Shown here one piece after another: positions 1 to 6,634 of a DNA stretch of 7,228 nucleotides. Numbering within the stretch: position 1 is the stretch's first letter; each line of letters begins with the position of its first letter. Origin of the DNA: Sphingobacterium sp. UBA6711 (GTDB lineage: Bacteria; Bacteroidota; Bacteroidia; Sphingobacteriales; Sphingobacteriaceae); contig DKIT01000085.1 in the NCBI GenBank assembly GCA_002454415.1, positions 6,030 to 13,257 of the forward strand, in the 5' to 3' direction. Position numbers and translations under genes: made by a program. The notes beneath the pieces were generated by a model that saw nothing but the letters and a program-made list of their open reading frames with translations, did not search any database and was not told the DNA's origin.

Positions 1-1061
1 AAGAAGCTTCTGTTGTTATATTCATGGTAGATGTTACCACTGGGATCACTGATCTGGATGACGAAATCGCTGATATCCTTCGAAGAAGCTCTAAGCCTGT
101 CTATGTCGTGGCGAATAAAGTTGATCACGCTAAATTGCATCATGAATCAGCTGAGTTTTATGCGTTCGGTTTAGGCGAGGTGTTTAATATATCATCGGCT
201 ACAGGTTCAGGTACCGGTGAATTATTGGATGCGGTGGTATCGCACTTTGAAGAAGAACAGGAAGATGACGAAGCTTTGCCGAAATACACGATTGTAGGTC
301 GTCCAAATGTAGGTAAATCCTCATTGACGAATGCATTGATTGGTAAAGACCGTAATATTGTAACGCCGATGGCGGGAACAACACGTGACTCCATTCGTAT
401 ACATTACAACCAATATGGACATAATTTCTTGTTGATTGATACCGCCGGTCTTCGTCGTAAGTCGAAAGTCAACGAGGATATTGAGTTTTATTCAGTCATG
501 CGTACCATCAAGGCATTGGAAGACTCTGATGTCACTATTTTGATGTTGGATGCACAAGACGGATTGGAAGCTCAGGACGTCAATATCTTTAACCTTGCCG
601 AAAAGAACCGTAAAGGTATCGTTATCGTTGTCAATAAATGGGATTTGATCGAGAAGGATAACAAGACGATGAAAGCTTTTGAAGATCGTATTAAAGAAAA
701 GATAGCGCCTTTTACGGATGTGCCTATTATCTTTACTTCGGTAACGGAGAAACAACGTGTTCTTAAAGTGTTGGAGGTTGCCGATAAGGTCTATGCTGAC
801 AAAACAAAAAAAATCCCGACCTCAAAACTAAATGAGGTAATGCTTGATATCATTGAGAACTATCCTCCACCTTCCCTAAAAGGTAAGTATATCAAGATTA
901 AATATGTAACACAATTGCCAGGCAGAACGCCGATGTTCGCTTTCTTCTGTAATCTACCACAATATATCAAAGATCCATACAAACGTTTCATTGAAAACAA
1001 ATTGCGTGAGAACTTTGACTTTACGGGTGTACCAATTCAAATATATTTCAGACAAAAATAG
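1..1061 (+). CDS. der: GTPase Der (EngA), ribosome assembly factor; 5' end lies outside the window
   Basis: Der is a double-GTPase needed for maturation of the 50S ribosomal subunit. The reading frame is open from base 3, and residues before the first ATG (24) read EASVVIF, matching the family, so that ATG is internal. About 352 residues are visible of the usual 430-440; the start and the G1-G3 motifs of GTPase domain 1 are missing. Counting from the ATG at 24, the G4 motif NKVD of domain 1 is at 31-34. An acidic linker (about 76-84) follows. Domain 2 is complete: GRPNVGKSS (92-100), the GTTRDS switch (118-123), DTAGLRRK (139-146) and NKWD (204-207). The C-terminal KH-like domain runs from about 260 to the end and finishes in a typical GVPIQIYFRQK. 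The stop is TAG, 21 bp before cysS, so the two are probably co-transcribed. Identification is secure from motif order. Confidence 0.97.
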   Translation, partial: EASVVIFMVDVTTGITDLDDEIADILRRSSKPVYVVANKVDHAKLHHESAEFYAFGLGEVFNISSATGSGTGELLDAVVSHFEEEQEDDEALPKYTIVGRPNVGKSSLTNALIGKDRNIVTPMAGTTRDSIRIHYNQYGHNFLLIDTAGLRRKSKVNEDIEFYSVMRTIKALEDSDVTILMLDAQDGLEAQDVNIFNLAEKNRKGIVIVVNKWDLIEKDNKTMKAFEDRIKEKIAPFTDVPIIFTSVTEKQRVLKVLEVADKVYADKTKKIPTSKLNEVMLDIIENYPPPSLKGKYIKIKYVTQLPGRTPMFAFFCNLPQYIKDPYKRFIENKLRENFDFTGVPIQIYFRQK

Positions 1062-1082
1062 ATTTCCAAGCATAGATTAAAC

Positions 1083-2549
1083 ATGGACCATAATCTCTTT
1101 TTATACAATACGCTTTCGCGCACAAAAGAAAAATTCGAACCTATTCATAACAATCTCGTTGGCATGTACGTCTGTGGACCTACCGTGTACAGCGATGTGC
1201 ATTTGGGAAACTGCCGTACGTTTGTGTCTTTTGATTTGATTTTTAGGTACCTACGTCATTTGGGCTATAAAGTACGTTATGTGCGAAATATAACCGATGC
1301 GGGGCATTTGGAGGGCGATCGTGATGAGGGCGATGATAAGTTTGCGAAAAAAGCGAAATTGGAGCAGTTGGAGCCCATGGAAATCGTTCAAAAATATACG
1401 ATAGGTTTTCATGACGTACTGCGTCTTTTCAATACCTTGCCACCCAGCATTGAACCTACAGCGACTGGACATATTTCGGAGCAGATTGAAATGATTGAGC
1501 GGATTATTGCTAATGGCTATGCCTATGAAAAAAATGGTACGGTCTATTTTGATGTTGAAAAATACGTTGAAAAATATGACTATACCATACTGACCAATCG
1601 CAAATTGGAGGATATGCTCAACAATACCCGTGAATTGAGCGGTCAGGACGAGAAAAAGGGACGTCTGGATTTTGCCTTATGGATTAAAGCTAAGCCGGAG
1701 ACCATTATGCGCTGGCCAGCACCGTGGAGTGTAGGATTCCCAGGCTGGCATATCGAATGTTCGGCGATGAGTAGGAAATACTTGGGCGATCAATTTGATA
1801 TTCATGGTGGAGGAATGGATTTAGCCGCAACACACCATACCAATGAAATTGCGCAGTCTGAAGCATGTAACCATACAAGTCCGGCTAAATATTGGATGCA
1901 TACCAATATGTTGACAGTCAACGGAGCGCGTATGTCCAAATCTGCGGGTAATGGTTTTTTGCCTGGTGAACTGTTCACCGGTAACCATCCCTTGTTGAAT
2001 AGAGGATATTCACCCATGGCTGTCCGTTTCTTTATGTTACAGGCACATTATAGAAGTACCTTAGATTTTTCCAATGAAGCGCTTGATGCTGCCGATAAAG
2101 GTTATAAACGCCTTATGACAGCAATAGGACTGTTGGATAAGCTAAAAGTATCCAAGGGTACCGACTCTTTCAACTTGGCTGAAATCAAACATAAATGCTA
2201 TGCAGCAATGGATGATGATTTTAATAGCCCAGTGCTTATTGCGGAGCTGTTTGAAATAGTTCGTGTCATCAACTCTATTTATGATGGTAAGGCTAAAGTA
2301 TCGCAGGAGGGGCTTGAGAGTCTGAAAGTCTTCATGAAGGAATTTGTTGAAGATATTTTAGGGCTCAGAAATGACCAGAATTCTGGTAGCGATGATATTG
2401 ATGATGTGATGAATCTGGTGATTAAATTACGTAATGAAGCTAAATCCAATAAGGATTTTGTGACTTCAGATCGTATTCGAGACGAACTTAATGCAATTGG
2501 TATTCAATTGAAAGATAGCAAAGAAGGAACACTTTGGAATAAGATTTGA
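1083..2549 (+). CDS. cysS: cysteinyl-tRNA synthetase
   Basis: This class I aminoacyl-tRNA synthetase charges tRNA-Cys with cysteine in the cytoplasm. The 488-residue length is normal for the family. Seen in the protein: the CGPTVY segment (31-36), the HIGH signature as HLGN (40-43), WHIECSAMS (222-230), HGGGMDL (241-247) and the KMSKS loop as RMSKS (283-287). The zinc ligands expected from the E. coli enzyme are present with the same spacing: Cys31, Cys226, His251 and Glu255. The anticodon-binding DALR-type helical region covers about 340-460. The C-terminus (SDRIRDELNAIGIQLKDS, then EGTLWNKI) is typical of the family. The ATG at 1083 is 21 bp after the der stop and places the catalytic motifs at their normal distance from the N-terminus. 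No clear Shine-Dalgarno site precedes it, as is common in Bacteroidota. It is probably transcribed with der and the downstream secreted-protein gene. Confidence 0.98.
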   Translation: MDHNLFLYNTLSRTKEKFEPIHNNLVGMYVCGPTVYSDVHLGNCRTFVSFDLIFRYLRHLGYKVRYVRNITDAGHLEGDRDEGDDKFAKKAKLEQLEPMEIVQKYTIGFHDVLRLFNTLPPSIEPTATGHISEQIEMIERIIANGYAYEKNGTVYFDVEKYVEKYDYTILTNRKLEDMLNNTRELSGQDEKKGRLDFALWIKAKPETIMRWPAPWSVGFPGWHIECSAMSRKYLGDQFDIHGGGMDLAATHHTNEIAQSEACNHTSPAKYWMHTNMLTVNGARMSKSAGNGFLPGELFTGNHPLLNRGYSPMAVRFFMLQAHYRSTLDFSNEALDAADKGYKRLMTAIGLLDKLKVSKGTDSFNLAEIKHKCYAAMDDDFNSPVLIAELFEIVRVINSIYDGKAKVSQEGLESLKVFMKEFVEDILGLRNDQNSGSDDIDDVMNLVIKLRNEAKSNKDFVTSDRIRDELNAIGIQLKDSKEGTLWNKI

Positions 2550-2568
2550 TAGATAAAAAATCGAATTT

Positions 2569-2585
2569 AAAAAGAGAGAGAAAAA
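2569..2585 (+). promoter_or_regulatory. purine-rich tract ahead of the secreted NTF2-like gene, possible ribosome-binding region
   Basis: Seventeen consecutive purines (A5, alternating GA, A5) end 10 bp before the ATG at 2596. They are not a canonical AGGAGG site, but their position fits ribosome loading at that ATG better than at the TTG at 2590, which would leave only 4 bp. The function is inferred. Confidence 0.3.
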
Positions 2586-2595
2586 TCATTTGCAT

Positions 2596-3480
2596 ATGAA
2601 TTTTTGGAATAGGCTATCCGTTGTTGCCCTAATGAGTACCGTGGGTACAACATTATATGCACAGATACCTGAAAAAGTAGGAAGCCTATTGCAGGCCGAT
2701 AAGGATGCTGCCGCATTGGCGAAAGCATCCACTCCACATCAAGCATTTTTATCCATTATCGATAAGGAATCCACATTCTATGTTCCATCGGCAGTCAATG
2801 CGTTTAATTATCTCAACAATAGGCCCAATATTCCGGATGTAATGAACTGGCAACCGACTTTTGCACTCATAGCGAAAAGTCAGGAGTTTGGTGTTACTTC
2901 AGGTTCTATGGACTTTCAGAAGGTAGGAGCAAGGTTGCGCCACGGTGAATATCTGACGGTATGGAAACGAAATAAAAAAGGAAAATGGTTGGTCGATATC
3001 CGTGCTGAAGTCGAAAACAATGGTAAAGACGGTGAGTTTGATCTGGAGTATATCGAACCTACAGACTCTTGGTATCTTAAACATCGTTCAAAAGTACGTT
3101 TGGACCAACGTGAAGATATCGTTCTGGAAACGGATAAGTTAATGTCAACAGTGCTCAAAGCAGATAACGCAACGGCTTATAAAGAGTTTTTGAGCGAGGA
3201 TGTCCGTTTTCTTTTTCCATGGACGAACCCCATGGAAGGAAAAGCAGCCATGATGGCTTATCTTAAAAAACAGCGTATGACGATTGAGACCGTTCCTGAA
3301 GAGGTGAAACGTTCCTATAGCGGCGATTTCGCCTATACCAAGGGAACGGCGACTGTGAGACAAAAAGATAAGGTGGTGAAATATAATTATATCCGGATCT
3401 GGCAATTGAGCGAACTCGCTAAAGACGATGTGAAAAAGGCCAATTGGAATATTCTGATCGAAATGATGTTTGAGAAATAA
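2596..3480 (+). CDS. secreted protein of unknown function with two predicted NTF2/SnoaL-like (DUF4440-type) domains
   Basis: I do not recognise a named gene. The ATG at 2596 gives 294 residues. The N-terminus has a lysine-free but Arg6-containing head, a hydrophobic stretch (about 8-20) and a likely signal peptidase I site near TLYA-Q (A22/Q23), so the product is probably periplasmic; no lipobox cysteine is seen. A TTG two codons upstream is possible but less likely. Residues about 28-140 and 174-294 look like two repeats of an NTF2-like fold. The first has helices, then WQPTFALIAKSQEFGVTSG, a strand ending in YLTVWKR, and GKWLVDIRAEVE. The second has ETDKLMSTVLKADNATAYKE, DVRFLFPWTNPMEGKAAM, then SYSGDFAYTKGTATV, YNYIRIWQ and NWNILIEMMFEK. 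This pattern is known from DUF4440/SnoaL-like proteins, whose members bind small ligands or act as enzymes; no catalytic assignment is possible here. It follows cysS by 46 bp without a terminator, so it is probably the last gene of that unit. Confidence 0.85.
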   Translation: MNFWNRLSVVALMSTVGTTLYAQIPEKVGSLLQADKDAAALAKASTPHQAFLSIIDKESTFYVPSAVNAFNYLNNRPNIPDVMNWQPTFALIAKSQEFGVTSGSMDFQKVGARLRHGEYLTVWKRNKKGKWLVDIRAEVENNGKDGEFDLEYIEPTDSWYLKHRSKVRLDQREDIVLETDKLMSTVLKADNATAYKEFLSEDVRFLFPWTNPMEGKAAMMAYLKKQRMTIETVPEEVKRSYSGDFAYTKGTATVRQKDKVVKYNYIRIWQLSELAKDDVKKANWNILIEMMFEK

Positions 3481-3481
3481 T

Positions 3482-3518
3482 AAAAAAAGGCTTGAATATT
3501 TTATTCAAGCCTTTTTTT
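3482..3518. terminator. bidirectional intrinsic terminator between convergent genes
   Basis: A perfect inverted repeat pairs 3482-3498 with 3502-3518 around a TTT loop. The core stem AGGCTTGAATA/TATTCAAGCCT is flanked by A7 on the left and T8 on the right, so each strand gives a stem followed by a U tract. It begins 2 bp after the stop of the secreted-protein gene and lies 28 bp past the stop of the - strand SurA-like gene, so it can end both transcripts. Confidence 0.93.
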
Positions 3519-3545
3519 TATTTGATTCGCGTAATGCTTATTTTA

Positions 3546-4892
3546 CTATTTTCTCCACTTTTTCAGTTCGTCACAATCTCCAAAATCATCACTGATATCA
3601 ATAAATGTTGTTTTGGACTTATCATCAAACCATTTGCTCAGATTACGATTGATTTTGTCCTGTCTCGCAGCCTCTTTAATCTTCGTGAAATCCTCATCTA
3701 AATTTGCTTTGTGAGGCGGTATACGAGACTTTAAGTAGTTGAAGCGGAACCCTACATCACCAGTTTTGTCTGTAAATTGCTCTGGTTTTGAATATTCACC
3801 TGGCTTTAGAGGGTCGATAGCTGTAAAGACTGCTTTATCCAATCCATCCATTGGAATTACCGTAGAACGGCTTGATCCTTCTGAATTGAGCACCATACCA
3901 CCATTGAATTTACTTTCCTCGGCATCCGAAAAATTAGTTGCAGCGTGGTAGAAATCCAATTTCTTGTCAACCACTAATTTATAGATACTATCGAGTTTAT
4001 TTTTTGTACGTTCAAGAGCAGCTGCGCCTGGGTTAATCTTCATCAGAATATGGCGGGTATGTACCTCTTCACCACGTCTTTCAAGCACCTGAATGATATG
4101 AAAACCAAATTTTGATTCAACAACCGGAGAGATTTCTCCTGGCTTCAATTTGAATGCCATCGCTGAGTATTCTTTTACATAGTTATCACGGGTTCCGAAG
4201 CCCAAATCACCTCCATAGGGTGCTGATCCTGGATCCTGAGAATATAGACGAGCCATGGTACCGAAGTCAGATCCATCCACAATCTGTTTGCGGATACCTT
4301 CGATTTTTTCTTTCTGTTCCTTCTTCTCTTCGTCGGTCAATTTTGGCATCATGACAATTTCACCTATTTCTACTTCAGTATTGAAATAGGGAAGACTATC
4401 TTGATTTAATGCTTCAAAATAACGTTTCACCTCTAATGGTGTTACATCTACTTTCTGAACAATGTTTTGTTGCATTTTATTCGCTTTCAATTGTTCGAAT
4501 ACACTTGAACGCATCTCTTCCTTATATTGTAATAAGGAACGATTAAGAAATTTTTCAAGGCGTTCCTGCCCTCCTGCTTGTTGTGACATGTGTCTCAAAC
4601 GCGAGTTCAGATTGTCATCCACTTCGGTCTCTGTTACGTCAATGGAGTCAATAACTGCCTGCTGTGAAAGTAATTTTTGAATGATAAGTTGCTCTAGTAC
4701 CCCGCATTTAAACTGTTCATTCGGTTTGTTTCCCTGAGCCAACCATTGTGAATACTGCATGTCAACATCGGACTGCAAAATTATTCCAGATCCAACTGTA
4801 GCAACAACGCGATCAATCACCTGTCGTTGTGCAAAGCTGGCCTGAATTGATGCAAACAGCACTAAAAACAATATATAAATGTTTTTTTTCAT
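3546..4892 (-). CDS. SurA-like periplasmic chaperone / parvulin-type peptidylprolyl isomerase
   Basis: The 448-residue product resembles SurA, which escorts outer-membrane proteins through the periplasm. A signal peptide is clear: MKKN, a hydrophobic core to about residue 16, and cleavage near SFA-Q (A21/Q22). Residues about 24-165 form the SurA N-terminal chaperone domain, starting QVIDRVVATVGSGIILQSDV. Parvulin domain 1 spans about 173-272, with YSQDPGSAPYGGDLGF (217-232) and KFGFHIIQVLERRGE (261-275). Parvulin domain 2 spans about 276-390, with VHTRHILMKINP (277-288) and SKFNGGMVL (327-335). A helical tail (about 395-448) follows and may pack with the N-terminal domain as in SurA. Domain 1 lacks the first family histidine (Glu178 instead) and domain 2 lacks the second (Arg383), so isomerase activity is uncertain. 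The gene appears to be alone in its unit, diverging from the lactonase across a long spacer and ended by the hairpin at 3482-3518. It could be a SurA paralogue rather than the strict orthologue, so no symbol is given. Confidence 0.92.
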   Translation of the reverse strand: MKKNIYILFLVLFASIQASFAQRQVIDRVVATVGSGIILQSDVDMQYSQWLAQGNKPNEQFKCGVLEQLIIQKLLSQQAVIDSIDVTETEVDDNLNSRLRHMSQQAGGQERLEKFLNRSLLQYKEEMRSSVFEQLKANKMQQNIVQKVDVTPLEVKRYFEALNQDSLPYFNTEVEIGEIVMMPKLTDEEKKEQKEKIEGIRKQIVDGSDFGTMARLYSQDPGSAPYGGDLGFGTRDNYVKEYSAMAFKLKPGEISPVVESKFGFHIIQVLERRGEEVHTRHILMKINPGAAALERTKNKLDSIYKLVVDKKLDFYHAATNFSDAEESKFNGGMVLNSEGSSRSTVIPMDGLDKAVFTAIDPLKPGEYSKPEQFTDKTGDVGFRFNYLKSRIPPHKANLDEDFTKIKEAARQDKINRNLSKWFDDKSKTTFIDISDDFGDCDELKKWRK

Positions 4893-4922
4893 CGAAATAA
4901 CTAATTAGGAGTGTTTTGTTGT

Positions 4923-4945
4923 TAACGGTATTTATCGGTCCGTTA
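4923..4945. repeat. inverted repeat in the leader of the SurA-like gene
   Basis: TAACGG (4923-4928) and CCGTTA (4940-4945) form a perfect 6-bp inverted repeat around 11 bp. It lies 30 bp upstream of the SurA-like start codon. It may form a small hairpin in the mRNA leader; short arms mean chance cannot be excluded. Confidence 0.35.
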
Positions 4946-4972
4946 CACTCGGTTGCTTGTTTAATTCATAAA

Positions 4973-4991
4973 ATCGAAATAATTCTTCGAT
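4973..4991. repeat. inverted repeat in the leader of the SurA-like gene
   Basis: ATCGAA (4973-4978) and TTCGAT (4986-4991) form a perfect 6-bp inverted repeat with a 7-bp spacer. It lies between the repeat at 4923-4945 and the longer palindrome at 4998-5018. Function unknown. Confidence 0.35.
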
Positions 4992-4997
4992 CGACCC

Positions 4998-5018
4998 TTC
5001 AAAATATACTATTTTGAA
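4998..5018. repeat. perfect 9+9 bp palindrome, operator or leader-hairpin candidate
   Basis: TTCAAAATA (4998-5006) and TATTTTGAA (5010-5018) are exact reverse complements separated by TAC. The size and symmetry fit a dimeric regulator site. On the - strand it starts 8 bp after a candidate -7 box (5027-5034), so it would cover the first bases of a transcript for the SurA-like gene. No T run follows on either strand, so it is not a typical intrinsic terminator. Confidence 0.6.
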
Positions 5019-5026
5019 TGACAGCA

Positions 5027-5034
5027 CAAAATTA
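5027..5034 (-). promoter_or_regulatory. candidate Bacteroidota -7 promoter box for the SurA-like gene
   Basis: Read on the - strand this is TAATTTTG, an exact match to the Bacteroidota TAnnTTTG consensus. A start near 5020 would give a leader of about 128 nt. No TTG is found 17-23 bp upstream, and the region is AT-rich, so the call is weak. Confidence 0.25.
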
Positions 5035-5365
5035 TCAGATTATATGAATTATTTGTATTTTTATTTAACAATATTTTTGTTATCCCGATAATACGAATGG
5101 GAAATCTTTATTTGTTAAAATTGCTTCGCTAAAATACACATTTGACGATTAGAAAGGGCGGTTTTAACCTAATTTAACAAGTCAATCGGCTACATTCATG
5201 CAATGAAGTTTGATAAAGTTTTTATATTCGATAAATGAATGGAGCATGTGGTTACGATAGCTCTATGGCAATTAAGAATGCAAACGAAGTGTAAATGAAT
5301 TCACTTATCCATTAAATCACTCACATACGAGACTATCATGATTTATTTTAAACAACGTGTATGGA

Positions 5366-5398
5366 GGTCCTAATTTTACAGAAAGCAAATTAGGAACC
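5366..5398. repeat. hairpin-forming inverted repeat upstream of the lactonase gene
   Basis: CCTAATTT (5369-5376) pairs perfectly with AAATTAGG (5387-5394). After a bulged A (5395), GGT (5366-5368) pairs with ACC (5396-5398), giving 11 base pairs around a 10-nt loop. No T run follows, so it is not a standard terminator. It could be an RNA structure or a protein-binding site. Confidence 0.45.
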
Positions 5399-5443
5399 AG
5401 CAAGGGGATATGGTAGAGAAAGCACAGACAATTAGTCTTTTTT

Positions 5444-5484
5444 GAAAGCCACTATCCGATATACTCGATGATTATTGGGCTTTC
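5444..5484. repeat. inverted repeat overlapping the candidate lactonase promoter
   Basis: GAAAGCC (5444-5450) and GGCTTTC (5478-5484) are perfect 7-bp arms 27 bp apart; in RNA, wobble and one A-T pair could extend the stem by about three. The right arm starts directly after the candidate -33 TTG, so a bound protein could affect promoter use. Function inferred only. Confidence 0.35.
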
Positions 5485-5504
5485 GAGCTCCCGGAGTAAA
5501 TCTG
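5475..5504 (+). promoter_or_regulatory. candidate Bacteroidota promoter for the lactonase gene
   Basis: TTG (5475-5477), a 19-bp spacer and TAAATCTG (5497-5504) match the TTG/TAnnTTTG layout with one mismatch in the -7 box. Transcription would start near 5511, leaving a leader of about 25 nt before the ATG at 5536. The position is good, but short motifs in AT-rich DNA occur by chance. Confidence 0.4.
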
Positions 5505-5535
5505 ATCGTTTCATCACAATTGAAAAAAAAGACAG

Positions 5536-6627
5536 ATGAAAAAAGCATTTATTTATTTGATGACCCTTTTACCTATGGCTGGTGTTGCCCAGCAGATTCC
5601 GATGTTCATTGGAACTTATACGACGAAGACGGAGAGTAAGGGAATCTATGTTTATAATTTTGACGTAAAAACCGGCGAAGCTTCGTTGCAAAGTACACAG
5701 GAAAGTAAAGACCCCTCTTTTTTAGCAAGACAGGATAATTTTATCTATGCAGTCAACGAGGTTCCGGGGGGAGAAGGTACTGTTTCGGCCTATTCATTTA
5801 AAGAAGGGCATTTGACTTTTTTGAACTCGCTACCCTCAGGTGGCGAATCGCCCTGTTTTGTTGAAGTACATCCGAAAGGAAAGCTGATTGCCGTAGCAAA
5901 TTATAGTAGCGGTTCGGCAGCTCTTTTCGATTTGGAAAGTAATGGTGTATTGAGTAAACGGTCCCGGTTGATACAACACGAAGGAAGAGGTGTTGACCCG
6001 GTCCGTCAGGAAAAGCCACATGTTCATTCGACTTTCTTTTCTAAGAAGGGAGATAGGCTTTATGTACAAGATCTGGGTTTGGACCAGATTTCTGTGTATC
6101 CTGTGAATAAATCGGGAAATACATTTAGCTTAGCCGAAGAATCTGAAGATTTTTTCACGCCAGCAGGTGGCGGACCACGTCACATTGTATTTGATAAGAA
6201 GGAAAAATTCCTGTATGTCGTATTGGAAATGACCGGTCAGGTAGCTTCCTATAAAAAAGAAGGCGACGCTTGGATGTACCAGAGTACCTATGATATCAAT
6301 CCAGAAGGTTTTAAAGGTCAAAATGGTGGCGCGGATATTAAGTTGTCTGGGGATGGGAAATTTCTCTATGCAACCAACCGTGGTGATGCAAATACCATCG
6401 CAACTTTTTCCGTTGAAAAAGGTGGTGAACTGAAGAAAATATCAAATCTCCCAGTTAAAGGTAAAGGGCCTCGTAATTTTAACCTTTCACCTGATGGGAA
6501 ATACCTGTTGGTGGCAAATCAATATACCAATAACATTGTTTTGTTTAGCCGAGATACCAAGACCGGGTTGTTGACAGATACAGGCAAAGAAATTGCGGTG
6601 CCAGCACCAGTTTGTATTATATTTTAA
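5536..6627 (+). CDS. exported seven-bladed beta-propeller lactonase (YbhE/Pgl-type family)
   Basis: The 363-residue product belongs to the lactonase family (Pfam Lactonase) that includes E. coli YbhE, the cytoplasmic 6-phosphogluconolactonase of the pentose phosphate pathway. Family landmarks are FIGTYT (24-29), YAVNE (71-75), SPCFVEVHPKGK (105-116), VANYSSGS (120-127), KPHVHS (160-165), GGGPRHIVFD (211-220), LSGDGKFLYATNRG (270-283), GPRNFNLSPDGKYLLVANQ (311-329) and the C-terminal PAPVCIIF. The repeating 'P.G..L.V.N' pattern marks propeller blades. Unlike YbhE it begins with an apparent signal peptide: MKK, a hydrophobic stretch to about residue 17, and cleavage near GVA-Q (A18/Q19). It is therefore probably periplasmic, and its substrate may be an unphosphorylated sugar lactone. 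For that reason I do not assign pgl. The start at 5536 follows an A-rich tract and is the one that gives the signal peptide. The gene stands alone and converges on mnhG with 39 bp between stops. Confidence 0.93.
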   Translation: MKKAFIYLMTLLPMAGVAQQIPMFIGTYTTKTESKGIYVYNFDVKTGEASLQSTQESKDPSFLARQDNFIYAVNEVPGGEGTVSAYSFKEGHLTFLNSLPSGGESPCFVEVHPKGKLIAVANYSSGSAALFDLESNGVLSKRSRLIQHEGRGVDPVRQEKPHVHSTFFSKKGDRLYVQDLGLDQISVYPVNKSGNTFSLAEESEDFFTPAGGGPRHIVFDKKEKFLYVVLEMTGQVASYKKEGDAWMYQSTYDINPEGFKGQNGGADIKLSGDGKFLYATNRGDANTIATFSVEKGGELKKISNLPVKGKGPRNFNLSPDGKYLLVANQYTNNIVLFSRDTKTGLLTDTGKEIAVPAPVCIIF

Positions 6628-6634
6628 TCCAAAA

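Larger units (their letters stand above)
4893..5535. other. 643-bp divergent intergenic region without a convincing gene
   Basis: This spacer separates the start codons of the SurA-like gene (- strand) and the lactonase gene (+ strand). I see no credible protein gene in it on either strand and no recognisable tRNA or rRNA. It contains several inverted repeats (4923-4945, 4973-4991, 4998-5018, 5366-5398, 5444-5484) and promoter-like motifs. One is TATTTTTG at 5072-5079 on the + strand, with TTTG at 5052-5055 only 16 bp before it. Another is CACATTTG at 5137-5144, with TTTG at 5111-5114, 22 bp before it. An unrecognised small RNA or long leaders are possible, but not shown. Confidence 0.6.

Noticed and set aside
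24..26. ATG at 24 as the der start
   Set aside because: Family-like residues continue upstream in frame to the window edge, and the first GTPase domain would lack its nucleotide-binding motifs.
2590..2595. TTG at 2590 as start of the secreted NTF2-like gene
   Set aside because: It adds only two residues (M-H) to a signal peptide that begins normally at the ATG at 2596, and the purine-rich tract ends only 4 bp before it.
3546..4892. + strand ORFs lying opposite the SurA-like gene (for example 3739-3951 and 4154-4354)
   Set aside because: They overlap a well-supported gene, have no family features, and look like reverse-strand shadows.
5241..5270. GAGC/GCTC stem in the spacer, considered as part of a tRNA-like structure
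   Set aside because: There is no matching acceptor stem, T-arm consensus or 3' CCA; the arms are only 4 bp.
5235..5294. 19-codon ORF on the + strand in the divergent spacer
   Set aside because: No recognisable peptide motif, no start-site signal, and ORFs of this length are expected by chance.
5361..5393. 10-codon ORF overlapping the hairpin at 5366-5398, considered as a leader peptide
   Set aside because: It has no run of regulatory codons and lies about 140 bp from the lactonase start with no terminator between; chance is the simplest explanation.
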